Source of the DNA: Platerodrilus igneus
Taxonomy: Eukaryota > Arthropoda > Insecta > Coleoptera > Lycidae
Reading direction: 5' to 3'
NCBI GenBank assembly: GCA_036346225.1
Contig: JARFIW010001105.1
Location: 682,001 to 746,000, forward strand
DNA: 64,000 bases
The position numbers were made by a program, and so were the translations under genes. The notes beneath the pieces were generated by a model. That model had not been told where the DNA came from. It did no database searches and worked only from the letters and a program-made list of their open reading frames with translations. Shown piece by piece: positions 1 to 10,354 of this stretch (positions are counted from its first letter, which is position 1; the number at the start of each line of letters is the position of its first letter).

Positions 1-2
1 TG

Positions 3-191
3 TGCCCACGGTGTGCACAATCTCATTATGAAGCAGATTGTCAAGAAAGTCAATTTAAGTGTATTAACTGTGTGGAAGCAAAAAGTCGTTTAAATATAGA
101 ATTAGATGAACAGCATACAGTATGGGACTATAATTGTACATGTTTTAAAAGGATTATTGAATTACAAAAGCGTAAAATAAATTACATATAG
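3..191 (+). pseudogene. LINE ORF1 C-terminus with zinc knuckle (partial)
   Basis: An open frame runs from the window edge to a TAG at 189-191, 62 residues. It begins with CPRC and has a C-x2-C-x3-H-x4-C arrangement (Cys1, Cys4, His8, Cys13), followed by two more CxxC-like pairs. This is the nucleic-acid-binding knuckle at the end of Jockey/CR1-type ORF1 proteins, which coat the LINE RNA. The endonuclease frame begins within about 60 bases of the stop, as expected for ORF1-ORF2 spacing. Only the C-terminus is visible, so intactness upstream is unknown. Confidence 0.65.
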
Positions 192-242
192 CAATTACCT
201 TCTAGATGTTTAAATATAACAGCAGACTATAAGTCAATAATT

Positions 243-3044
243 TTATGCTTAAATACACAAGGCTTAACTACACATTTTGACGAAATACAACAGCTAATCA
301 ATCGAGAAAACCAATATTGGTATGTTTAACAGAAACACATCTGACAAATTGTATTGAAAGTAATGAAATAGCCATTAAAGGATACAGTTTAGGTAGGGTT
401 GATTCTAGTTCACGACACACTGGAGGTGTCATAATTTACTATCAGTCATTTCTACAGTTTGAAATATTAAAAGAGTATAGCCTCCATTTAGAATATTGGG
501 GTATTGTTGGTAATATTAAGTTGAATAGTAGAAGTATAAGTATAGCTGTGTTTTACCGTTCACCAAGTGGAAGTTGTGCAAATTTTCTAAACCTGTTGGA
601 AAATTTGTTAGAAGAACTAGTAGAATCACGTGGTAGTGAAGATATCATTCTGATTGGGGATTATAATATTGATTGGAATAAAATAAATGATTTCTATACA
701 ATTAAGTTAAAAAATATTGTAAAAGACTGTGGATTTGTACAACTAATTTCTGAGAGTACAAGAATTACTAAAGAATCTGAAACATTAATAGATTTAGTGA
801 TAACTAATAATAATGGATTAAAAAGTACAGTATGGCACACTCCAAAAGTTACAGATCATAGCATTGTTGTTGCAGACATTAGTCACATCACACAAAACCT
901 CCAAGTTGATGCAGAAAGCAAAATAAAGAAAATTCTTAACTATGAGGCCATAAAGAACGAGTTAATATTGGCAGATTGGAAGTATGAAATAACCAACATC
1001 GATAAACTTTATAAAACATTTTACACAAACATTAAAATGCAATTGACCATAATTCATATGACAAGGAGGTGTCACAAAATAGTTCAAAATTATGGTTTAA
1101 TGGAGAAATACAAAGAGTAATTAATATACGAAATAAATTTTATAAAAAATTTACATTCACAAGAAGTATGGAAGATTGGAAAGCATACAAAGAATGCAGA
1201 AATAATGTGATATTCATGATCCGTAGAGCTAAGATTAAATATTATGAAAAGAAAATAGATGAAAATAAAGGTAACCCAGTAAAATGTGGAAGACTTTAAA
1301 ACTTGTATTAAAACCGAACGTATTCAAAATAGTAAGCACATTATATTTGAAAATACACTAGAAACTAATGACAAAACTATTGCTGAAAACTTCAATACTT
1401 ACTTCATAAATAGTATAACAGAAATTACATCATCAATTGGTATTGAAAAGTTTGAGTTTCACGATCCAATACGTACAAGCCTGAAGGAATTAAGTACTTT
1501 TAAATTATTAAAAATACATGAACTAAAAGAATTGGTATATAAGCAAGCAAATAAAAGCAGCCCGGATGGTGTAAACAGTAGAGTTCTTAAAGAACTTTTT
1601 GATATTATTGGTTATCCGCTACTAAACATAATAAATATGTCTCTTATGCATGGTATTGTGCCCAAAGACTTAAAGATATCAACAATTATACCAATTCAAA
1701 AAGTATTATCAACAAAGAAATGCGAAGAGTACAGGCCTATAAATATGTTGGCCACAATTGAAAAGGTATTAGAAACAGTAATATATAAGCAACTGAAGCA
1801 ATTCTTGGATGAGACTAATATATTAACCACCTATCAGTCTGGTTTTCGAACGAAACACTCGTGTGAAACAGCGATTCAGCTAATTATAAATGACTGGAAA
1901 GAATCAATGGATAAAGGAAAGGCAGTGTGTGCAGTCTTTATAGATTACAAAAGAGCATTTGAGACTATAAGTAGAAATATTCTCATTAAAAAATTGGAAA
2001 AATATGGGGTTAAAGACAATGCGTTAGAGTGGTTTAAAGACTACCTACAAAACAGAGAGCAAGAAACGAGATGGCAACGGAAACATCTAATAAATCAGAA
2101 ATTGAGTGGGGTGTTCCACAAGGAAGTATTTTGGGACCATTGCTTTTATAATTTACATAAACGATATAGTGAATGTAGTGAAGGTAACAAAGATGCATAT
2201 GTTTGCTGATGACACTTTAATATATGCTGAAGGTGCAAATGTAATAAACCTGATTCAATCTGTAAATAGTGACTTAATAAGAATTAGCAAATATTTAGTT
2301 GGAAATAAGCTGAAGATAAATGTTGATAAAACAAAATGGATGTTGTTAACGAATGATAGAAGTTATCAAATGATAAAAACAGAAAATAGGAATGTACAAA
2401 TAGATGGGTCTGATATTGAACTGGTAGAGAACATTAAATACCTTGGCGTAATAATCGACCGAAAATTAACTTTTAAAATGCATCTACAGATGGTTATAAA
2501 TAAAGTAAGCAAAAGGTTGGATTTCTGAGAAGAATTAGTGCAAAGTTATCAAGTTTTGCTCGAATAACTTTATATAGAGCAATAGTTTATCCACACCTAA
2601 CATATTGCAGCACCATTTTATTTGTCTCAAACCAAGGTGATTTGGAAAGATTGCAAAAGATACAAAATCGTGCAATGAGATGTTTATTAAAATGTAGCAG
2701 ATTTGCCAAAGTCCGTAAAATGTTAGAATGCCTTAATTTTTAAATGTTCAGGAACAAATGAAATATAATAGTATGGTTTTATATATAAAATTATCAATGG
2801 TTTGCTGCCTTCGTACTTGGTTAGCAACTTAATTAAAGTGTCAGATATACATAACTACAGCACAAGACAAGCAGACAATTACTATATATACAAGAAGAAT
2901 AAAACGATAACCACAAAAAATGTATTTCATTATGGCGTTAAGATATATAATACATTACCAAAATCAGTTACAAATCAGCCTTCTCAAAGAAAATTCAAGA
3001 GTAATTTAAAAAAATATATTTTAAGTTGTAGAAATGAAAACTAA
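243..3044 (+). pseudogene. LINE ORF2: endonuclease/reverse transcriptase, frameshifted
   Basis: The protein is spread over several frames. Residues of an exonuclease-endonuclease-phosphatase domain start near 243 and continue in another frame from 317 to 1120 (LTETH motif, GDYNIDW, TDHSIV). A linker follows to about 1290. Reverse transcriptase spans about 1290-2530: fingers motif near 1560, SGFRTKHS near 1840, motif A FIDYKRAF near 1936, and catalytic FADD at 2202-2213. The C-terminal thumb region lies at 2530-3044. Frame changes occur near 300, 1100, 1290 and 2120, with further breaks between 2528 and 2802, so no full protein can be made. It nicks DNA and primes reverse transcription in intact relatives. 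Confidence 0.85.
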
Positions 3045-3156
3045 TTATATTATTAACTGTATTTTAATAATTTGCTTTATAGTATAATATTTTTGTTTTA
3101 TACTTTATTAACCTATATTGAGTTATGCAATAAATCTACTTACTACTTACTTACTT

Positions 3157-3504
3157 TGTAAGGGTGAAATTTTTGCTTACGGAGAAATCTATGAACTGCA
3201 CTTTTTGATGCATTTAACTGTGAAGCGACTCCCGCAACGCTTGTATGTGGATTTTCCTGCACAATAGCAAGACATCCAATTCTGATTCTTCATCTAAAGC
3301 TGATGGACGTCCATCTTTAGATTTATCTCGTACGTGTCCAATATTCCGAAATTTATTTTCAATTCGGCTTATCGTTGATTGCGAGATAGGGGGGAGGTCG
3401 GGATGAATTTCATTGAATAAAATTCGAACTTCTTTGTGCGTTCGAATTCTATCTCCAAAGCCAATCATCATTAAAATTTCAATCCTTTCGCCGTTAAGTC
3501 TCAT
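3157..3504 (-). pseudogene. Mariner/Tc1-type transposase, N-terminal DNA-binding part only
   Basis: Starting at ATG 3504 the minus strand encodes a first helix-turn-helix (residues ~5-50, including ISQSTISRIENKF), a GRPSALDEE linker, and in a shifted frame a second helix-turn-helix ending ASKSAVHRFLRKQKFHPYK at the LINE junction. This is the bipartite paired-type DNA-binding region of IS630-Tc1-mariner transposases of arthropods. The catalytic DDE domain is absent: the LINE's 3' tail abuts the frame at 3156/3157, and the remainder would lie beyond the left edge of the window. One frameshift (near 3265) already inactivates the piece that is present. Confidence 0.65.
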
Positions 3505-3909
3505 TTTGCTGACTTATTATTAAACAAGCAACACGCACTTAACTAACGTACTTTCACTAAACTTATTTGACACTTTACAAACATTTTGTTTGTCAAGGCA
3601 TACCTGATAATTGGCACTTTAATTGAATAAGTTTTTATCGAATAAAACAGTTATTTATCAACCGATTTCAAATTTTTTGTAAAATTTGATTTCTGCATGA
3701 AAAATACTATTAATTAGAGGTATCACAAGGGGTACATTGCTATTTAAAATTTTTAAGTAGGGGTTGCTAGCGCTTAGGGGTTGAAGGGTGGGGGGTTAAA
3801 ATTACATAATTAAATGGCAATTTAAAAATTAAAATCGACGAGTCAGAGCTTTTTACTCAGAAATTGTCAATAATCATTTAATCGAATTTATCTGTTACTT
3901 TTGGGAAGC
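3505..3909. other. Non-coding stretch, upstream side of the mariner-type gene
   Basis: No reading frame of note. It holds AT-rich sequence and a G-rich run (about 3775-3800). It probably includes the 5' flank of the mariner-type transposon, but no terminal inverted repeat could be paired within the window. Confidence 0.4.
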
Positions 3910-4435
3910 ACTGTATATATTAAATATTGTAAAACCTCAATGATTTTATTATATAATTTTGACCAATAACGCGGTGAAATGAATGGAGATGTCAAGCATT
4001 TTACATTTTTGAATATAAAGGGTTTTGAAATTGTTACAAAACATAAATATGTTAGGATGAAAATTAAGACACGCTTAACAATTAGCTCGTCCATGTTGAA
4101 AAGAACAATGCAGATGTACCACAATTTTATTAAAAAACTGACAAACGTAATGGTAATTAAAATTGTCAATACTGTGATAACTTTAGACTACAGAATATAG
4201 ATTAAAGGTATCAATAAAATAAAATAAAATGTAGGTGGTCGTTGGTTGGAGTTAAGTTTAATGAAAATTAAATTGTTGTCAAATTCTTTTATTTTGTTTA
4301 CGCAATATATATATTATTGTTTTTTTGTTATGTGTAACATTTCAAGAAAATCTAAATTTAAATTATTATTGTAAACGCTTAGAATTTTATAATCTTTTGT
4401 CTGATCAAATTGATGATTGTTGGTTAGTATAAATA
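3910..4435 (-). repeat. Inverted copy of the Penelope element's 3' region
   Basis: Bases 3910-4046 are the reverse complement of about 5224-5361, and 4261-4435 the reverse complement of about 5055-5223, with few mismatches. The two blocks are adjacent in the right arm but are separated here by about 214 bases (4047-4260) of unrelated sequence. Arms of more than 300 bases flank the coding part and could fold into a long hairpin RNA. Confidence 0.8.
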
Positions 4436-4474
4436 AAAATCACAATAGAATTTGAAAATAAGGGGACTTTATCA

Positions 4475-5274
4475 TTGTTAAATATGTTGCTTATAAATAA
4501 ACCTAAAAAAGTTATGTTCAATTTCTACAGGAAATCGACCACTTCTGATTTAATTATTCCTTATCATTCAAACCATCCCTTCTCGCAAAAAATGGCTTCA
4601 TTTAATTTTTTACTATGTCGTCTTATTTTAACACCAACATCTGAAGAATACAAAAATGCAGAAATGTCTACAGTAAAACAAATAGCTAACAACAATGGTT
4701 ACGATACAAAAATAATTGATAAGCTTTACAAAAAATTACAACACAAATTAAATAGCATTCATTTAATATATACAAAAGAATTAAATACCACATGTTATCA
4801 CCCCTTAACATACTACAAACACATATCACCTAAGTTAACAAACATTTTTAAGAAATACAAATTATATTCAAAAATCAGAACAACATTAAATCAGCTATTT
4901 ATCCGTTAAATTGTGGCTCATGTAGATGTTTCTACATCGGAAAAATGGGCAGGAACTTCTCTATAAGATTCCAAGAACACAATAGTTGCATCTGCAAAAA
5001 TAATATTAGTTTTAATCCAAATCACCCAACCCAATAAGCTTTTGCAAACCATATGCTAACCAACAATCATCAATTTGATCAGACAAAAGATTATAAAATT
5101 CTAAGCGTTTACAATAATAATTTAAATTTAGATTTTCTTGAAATGTTACACATAACAAAAAATAATAATATATATTGCGTAAACGAAATAAAAGAATTTG
5201 ACAACAATTTAATTTTCATAAAACATATTTACGTTTTGTATCAATTTCAAAACCCTTTATATTCAAAAATGTAA
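4475..5274 (+). pseudogene. Penelope-like RT C-terminus plus GIY-YIG endonuclease, broken
   Basis: Bases 4475-4909 encode a Penelope RT thumb region (FYRK, SNHPFS). The frame then shifts near 4900 into a GIY-YIG nuclease starting with a Cys-rich segment (NCGSCRC), FYIGKMGR and RFQEH at about 4905-4985. An in-frame TAA near 5035 is followed by the C-terminal segment 5053-5274. GIY-YIG nucleases make the nick used for priming in this class. The catalytic part of the RT is missing, so this is a 5'-truncated copy with at least one frameshift and one stop. Confidence 0.75.
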
Positions 5275-5369
5275 AATGCTTGACATCTCCATTTATTCTA
5301 CCGCATTATTGGTCAAAATTATATATTAAAATCATTGAGGTTTTACAATATTTAATATATATAGTTTCC

Positions 5370-6290
5370 TGTCTAAGTGTTGGGGGATCTTGGCAGCCAC
5401 AGGTTGCTTAACCCCCTTCAATAAATCTCAGTGAAATAGGGCATAATATTAGAAAACAATATAAGGGGAACCGAGCTGTATTGCTGTGTGAGAATATCAG
5501 GGAACTATGTAGGTTAGTTTAGAAAATAAATAAGTGCAGGTACATGTTCAACCCGTTTTGAGACGGGAAACCCAATGACGAAAAAATAAGCACAGATAAA
5601 TCTGATGATTAGTATAAACAACTAGTTGTTTGTTGTGAAATATCTGCAACTAATGTTGACTGTACGAAAAGATATATTGGAAAATATATTAAATCGGTAA
5701 ATGGTTAAGTGTTGGGAGAACTTGGCAGCCACAGGCTGCTTACCTCCCTTCACAACCACTGAAGGTCGGAGAAATAGGGTATATAATTGTAAAACAATAG
5801 AAGGGGACCGAACTGCATCTAACAAGAAAGAACGGCGCCTATGATGAAAGACAACAAACATAGAACAAAAAGTTGTTGAAAGCGTATGTGTGGAGCACAG
5901 CACAGACAGTATGCCTACGAAATACGAGCAGTCTCAAAAGCAGACAGAAGAACAGTAGCAGCCTTTGAAATGTCATGCTTCAGATGTATGAGGATGGACA
6001 GACAAAGGTAATAACAAATAGGTTATAGAAACAGTAAGGGAACAAGGATATCTGTGGGAAAAAATATGAGAAATTGAAGGGCAGAATACGTTCTAAGGCA
6101 TTTTTGGGGAATAGTATGGGATATATGACAAGCAGAGATAGGAAAAAAGAGGTGGATGTAGACCTAGATCAGATAGTGATAGATGCAGACTGTGCAAATT
6201 TTGGGGAAATCTGTAGGTTAGTTCAGAATAGGAAACAATGATGGTACGCTTCTAACCAGTTTCAGGACTGAAGACCCAATGATGATGATG
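5370..6290 (+). mobile_element. RTE-type LINE, 5'-truncated, with (TGA)n tail
   Basis: A 921-bp 3' fragment of the same LINE family as 35440-36165 and 38320-40183. Frames near 5820-5960 encode the RT C-terminal region, much mutated. It ends in the GATGATGATG tail at 6280-6290. It is flanked by a perfect 9-bp target duplication ATAGTTTCC (5361-5369 and 6291-6299), which fixes both ends and shows it inserted into the Penelope element. Confidence 0.8.
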
Positions 6291-6374
6291 ATAGTTTCCA
6301 TATAGTAAGTCTACTCGTTTCAATTTTTAATTTTAGAAATTTCACATAATTGTAATTTTTAAGTACACTTAAGT

Positions 6375-6430
6375 TTTTTAAACGTCTGAAGATGACACCA
6401 GTGGATGTCGAAAACTAGTTAATAAGAAAA
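6375..6430 (+). ncRNA. Hammerhead-ribozyme-like motif of the Penelope 3' end
   Basis: CTGAAGA (6386-6392, matching the CUGANGA core), then a hairpin with stem GACA/TGTC (6394-6397 and 6406-6409), then GAAA (6410-6413) and a possible very short stem III ACTAGT. Penelope-like elements are known to carry hammerhead motifs with short stem III in their terminal repeats. One unpaired U lies between the core and stem II. Activity is not shown; a T-rich/A-rich pair around the core could form stem I. Confidence 0.45.
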
Positions 6431-6667
6431 AATATATATAATAAAAAATTTAATAGTTAATTTGTTTATATGGGGCATGGCTTTGAGGCGATCGTATTAT
6501 ATCATACCAAAGATGTCATCAATACACAGTAATAAGAAACAATTGTGAATTATTAATAAATAATCATTGCCATTTTCTTTTTGCGACTGTGTTTAAAATT
6601 TGTGCGGTCAATAATATCGTTTAAGTTTTACAGTTATTGCTAGCAATAATAATTATTGTTGTTGCAG

Positions 6668-7591
6668 GAGAGTCTAGGTGGAAATTCCTTGACATCAATG
6701 TTGGCAACAATAACTCCTTCTAGCACAAATGTAGATGAGACTCTAGCAACACTTCGATATGCTTGCCAGGCACGAGCAATTGTTAACAGAGCACGTGTTA
6801 ACAACAATGCACATGACTCTTTAATTCTTAAATTAAACTTAGAGGTTGAAAGGCTGCAAACATTATTAAACCAAGAAAATGACAAAAATTCATTTACAAT
6901 GGTGCAAACTGACACGTCATATGAACATTTACAAGAAATCGAGAATTTAAAAGCAAAACTTTTCAAAAAGGAAGAAATGCTACAGCTTGCAGAGCGTAGT
7001 TGGGAAGATCGTTACAAAGAAACGAAGGAACATCAAATGCAGATGCTAGCAGAAGTTGAGCGACAAAAGGAAGAACTAGAATCACATGTTCGTGTTTTGG
7101 CTAATTCTAATAATAATATTACTGTAGAACCATATCACAGTAATTTTTTAGAAGAGGTTGAAAATGCCTTAAAAAAAGATTCAGATTCTACAAATGATTT
7201 GAAAATTTTCTTAAGAAATTACGGTTTTGATTATAAAATAACAGTAAACAATGGTCAACGCATTTTAAATGTTTTCGATAAGGAAAATGTTCAAACTGCC
7301 GTTTGTCCTATTGATGAAATTAATTGTTATGTTAAACAAAACGATAGTATAAGTTTTATTGAACATTTAAAATGGAAAAAGCAAGAAGTTGCATTAAGTG
7401 AAGAATTAATAATGACGAAAATGAATGAAATATATGATGCCGCTGATACTCTTAAAGAATATGCAAATGCAGATGAAAAAGTTAGTTTAGCATTTGCAAA
7501 GTTTATGAAATCAGTGCAGTTTTTAGAAAATGCCTTACTTAATAGTGTAAATATCAGTAAACCAAAGAAGGCGGTAACTTTTAGGTGTTAG
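6668..7591 (+). CDS. Kinesin, terminal exon (motor C-terminus and tail)
   Basis: The exon begins after a clear 3' splice site (pyrimidine-rich tract then TTGCAG, AG at 6666-6667) and runs open for 307 codons to TAG at 7589-7591. Its first ~45 residues are the end of a kinesin motor domain: ESLGGNS, then ETLATLRYACQARAIVNRA, the switch-II-adjacent helix and last strand. The next ~110 residues are heptad-rich coiled coil, followed by an unrecognised C-terminal region of about 150 residues. The motor style is closest to kinesin-3 (KIF14-like), but I see no FHA domain, so the subfamily is uncertain. ATP-binding exons must lie left of the window; bases 1-6667 behave as intron packed with transposons. 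The frame is unbroken, unlike everything upstream, which supports a live gene. Confidence 0.8.
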   Translation, partial: ESLGGNSLTSMLATITPSSTNVDETLATLRYACQARAIVNRARVNNNAHDSLILKLNLEVERLQTLLNQENDKNSFTMVQTDTSYEHLQEIENLKAKLFKKEEMLQLAERSWEDRYKETKEHQMQMLAEVERQKEELESHVRVLANSNNNITVEPYHSNFLEEVENALKKDSDSTNDLKIFLRNYGFDYKITVNNGQRILNVFDKENVQTAVCPIDEINCYVKQNDSISFIEHLKWKKQEVALSEELIMTKMNEIYDAADTLKEYANADEKVSLAFAKFMKSVQFLENALLNSVNISKPKKAVTFRC

Positions 7592-7642
7592 TACTTTGAG
7601 TACATAATCTAAAGAACTTGTATTACGTGACTTTTTTTACTT

Positions 7643-7648
7643 AATAAA
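7643..7648 (+). terminator. Polyadenylation signal of the kinesin gene
   Basis: AATAAA lies 52 bases after the kinesin stop codon and is followed by T-rich sequence, as expected for the mRNA 3' end. Confidence 0.6.
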
Positions 7649-9840
7649 TTTTTAATTTTTTACTTGTTTTTTTATATCAAAATAAATTTGATTTTTCTTT
7701 ATAATGACTTATGATTCATTATGTTTTTATAATGTTGCTCGCTATTAGACTTTCATAAACAGTAACAGGTCCAGTAATGCATTTACTGCCGTTGACAATG
7801 CATTTGCGTCATGCAAGTTTCTACACAGTGGCCAATGATGACCTGTTTGTGTCAAATGTAATTGCAGCATTATTTACCTCAGTAGTAAACTGGCAGCTGA
7901 TCGAGAGTGTTGCGTGTTTGATGACCTACTAGGTAACTTATATAGTGCTTTTTTATGTAGTTGGTTTTTGTTTAGGTGGATACGGTTTTTAGCTATGGTG
8001 GTTCAAAGTCCTGGTTGTTCCAAACCAAAGCGTTTGAGATATGATTATACTGTATTAAATTTGCCTGTGTCTAAGATGATAAAAGTATATTTGCTAGCTC
8101 TGGACTTTACTCCAGTATTAGAGCAATGAGCTGTGAGGTTCACTGTATAATTCAGACGTAAAAAAATTAAAGTTTGGTGCTACTACACCAGTTTAAACAC
8201 TAGTTGTTATAACCCTAGGGATGGTGTAGGAACCCAAAGGTAAATATCCCTAATAATAAAAGATTGACTATGAGCAGGGTGAGCCTGAAATAAAAAGAAA
8301 TTATAATACAAATGAAGACAGTAATTTACGTATCAAAATAATAATAAAATAAATAATAATATTTAAATGAACCTCTGAAGATTTCAAAATGTTACTATAA
8401 ACACTCATGTGCATCAAGATTGTCTCAATAAAAAAATGCAGACTCGCATAAAAACATATACTAACTGTTTAATAAACTTCATTATTGAACAAATAAAAAA
8501 ATTATAATAAAAATGTCTATAGTGTGTACATAAAGAAATCTCCGTGTTTGAAGTTCTTATAAAATTTCAGTTTAATATTACCGAGCTAAATCGAATCTAA
8601 TTTCGATCTATGTTTAAACAAAAATTTTAAAGGTTACAATGAGCCTAGGGTATTAAAAATGTAGTTTAGTAAAAAGAATTACTTTTACATTACATGATAA
8701 AGAACAAAATACTTAATGGCCTCTTTTAAATCTATGACCAAATCTTAGATCTTTAAGTTATTAACGGAATTAACAGTGATTTAAATATGAAAGTCAGATC
8801 TCTGTTCCTTATAAATTTACATGTGTTATAAAATTAAATTCTTGCTTCAAATTTTAATTACCAAGATACTTTCTAATGGAAAAGGAATTAAACTAATACA
8901 AAATTGCCTTTAATAACTATGACAAAATATTCTAATGTTTAATTTTAAGAATCAAATTTGCACCATACGGGAACGAAAGTTGTCAAGTATCCTATGATTG
9001 TTCTCTAGAAACAAACACTAAAAACTTATTACTTTTAATAAAGTTTGTATGGTAGTTCTAGAGCATTTTAAATAAGCTTGTATTAAGAGTGTTATAAGAA
9101 CTTTGAAAACAAATGTTCAATCAAAAGAAATTTGTAGTGATTATCAACGACTTACAGATGTTTTCAGTGCGACAAACAAACAAAATTACAGCCTCACCTT
9201 ACCCATTGATTGAAAAAACCTTTTTTTTAACAAACCAAAAACAGGTAAAAAATTCACGTTCCACGAACTTCAAGCTTTAGGATGAGCTTCATAACAATAA
9301 AACATAAGATCTTAAATTTCTCACAAAATAACTTCTTTAGCAATATAAAACCATGATAATGTTACCTCAAAAGGTGTTAATCTTCTAAAGACGTTAATGT
9401 TTGAATTATGTAAAGCTTTAATAATATTAATCCATGACAGCGTTATTTCTAAAAACGTTACTTAAATGCGCTGTAAAAAGCCATTAAAATGAAATTTTGT
9501 ATTTATTTTATACGAACCATTGGTGAGAATGGAAAGTTAGATTTTCTGTAGGACATTCATCCTATATACAACAAAGCAATTCATCAGTTGTCCTATATCG
9601 CTTGATACTTGAACATACTGACTTTCATTACGTCTCACCTGGTTTATCCGACGATAAGAAACGTACGTTAAAGCAGGTTCTTAGACATCACTAGATACAT
9701 AATATTAGATACATACATAATATGTGTAATATTTTACGTAATATCAAACCATACTTGTGTTTATTCTATAAGTAAACGTCAATACTATTATAGTATGTGG
9801 ACAGACTGCAATATTACATACTAGACTGGGAGTTTTTAAA
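7649..9840. other. Intergenic DNA without recognised genes
   Basis: About 2.2 kb, very AT-rich, with stops in all frames. The only plausible small frame (7914-8129, plus strand, 71 codons, with internal Met near 7995) resembles nothing I recognise. No repeat pairing with the rest of the window was found. Confidence 0.4.
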
Positions 9841-10002
9841 GATTGTTACAATACTAAGCCATTAACAGACATTGAATTGTATAAACTTGCAAATCTTGAA
9901 AGAGATTTTGAGCCATTTGAAGGTAGTGCAAGCGAATATAAACCAGAAGCGATTCAAGGGCCAAAAAAAAATTGTAATTTGGATTTGTTTATTTTTTTTT
10001 AA
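9841..10002 (+). pseudogene. Short acidic frame, possible transposase N-terminal remnant
   Basis: A 53-codon open stretch ending TAA at 10000-10002. It contains PLTDIELYKLANLE followed by an acidic run (EPFEGSASEYKPE), a composition seen at the N-termini of some insect transposases such as piggyBac-like ones. No catalytic part follows, so the assignment is weak. Confidence 0.25.
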
Positions 10003-10354
10003 CTTTTGGTGGTTAATCTAATAAAGAACCAACATTTTTTTGTTTCCATCACGCACAATTTTTTAATAAATTTACTAGGTGTCATATTCATGGTTTTTAA
10101 ATATTTGCGAATAAAAATTAAATGACATTCTAAAAATTGCTATGCCACTGAGATTAAATTGTGTACAAATCAATAGAATAGTATAGGGGAATTCCCGAAA
10201 GTAAAATTTAATTGCTGGGATTCCCTGATTTGCAGTCAGACCGCCAGCGAATGAGATATAAATAGACGTTTTTTAGTGCATACATTAGTTTGTTTGCGTT
10301 CGGTCTAGGCAGTCGTTGTTTAGTGAGCTTTTTGCAATTAAATTCGTGTTTAAA

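Larger units (their letters stand above)
1..3156 (+). mobile_element. Non-LTR retrotransposon (CR1/Jockey-group LINE), 5' part outside window
   Basis: Contains the end of an ORF1 with a zinc knuckle, then an endonuclease and reverse transcriptase in the usual LINE order. The 3' untranslated end holds AATAAA followed by short ACTT/TACT repeats at about 3135-3156, where the element stops. Immediately beyond, the minus-strand frame of a mariner-type transposase resumes, so the LINE appears to be inserted in that gene. Clade assignment rests on the endonuclease and RT style and is approximate. Confidence 0.85.
3910..6440 (+). mobile_element. Penelope-like element 1, with inverted 3' copy and nested LINE
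   Basis: The central part encodes the end of a Penelope reverse transcriptase and a GIY-YIG endonuclease on the plus strand (4475-5274). The 3' non-coding part continues to 5369, is interrupted by a LINE (5370-6290), and resumes from 6291 to about 6440, where a hammerhead-like motif sits. Upstream, 3910-4435 is an inverted copy of the element's own 3' region. Penelope elements commonly have such terminal repeats in direct or inverted orientation. No intact polymerase remains. Confidence 0.75.

Noticed and set aside
7914..8129. 71-codon plus-strand frame downstream of the kinesin gene
   Set aside because: No recognisable domain, weak start context, and no second exon or repeat support; left as unassigned DNA.
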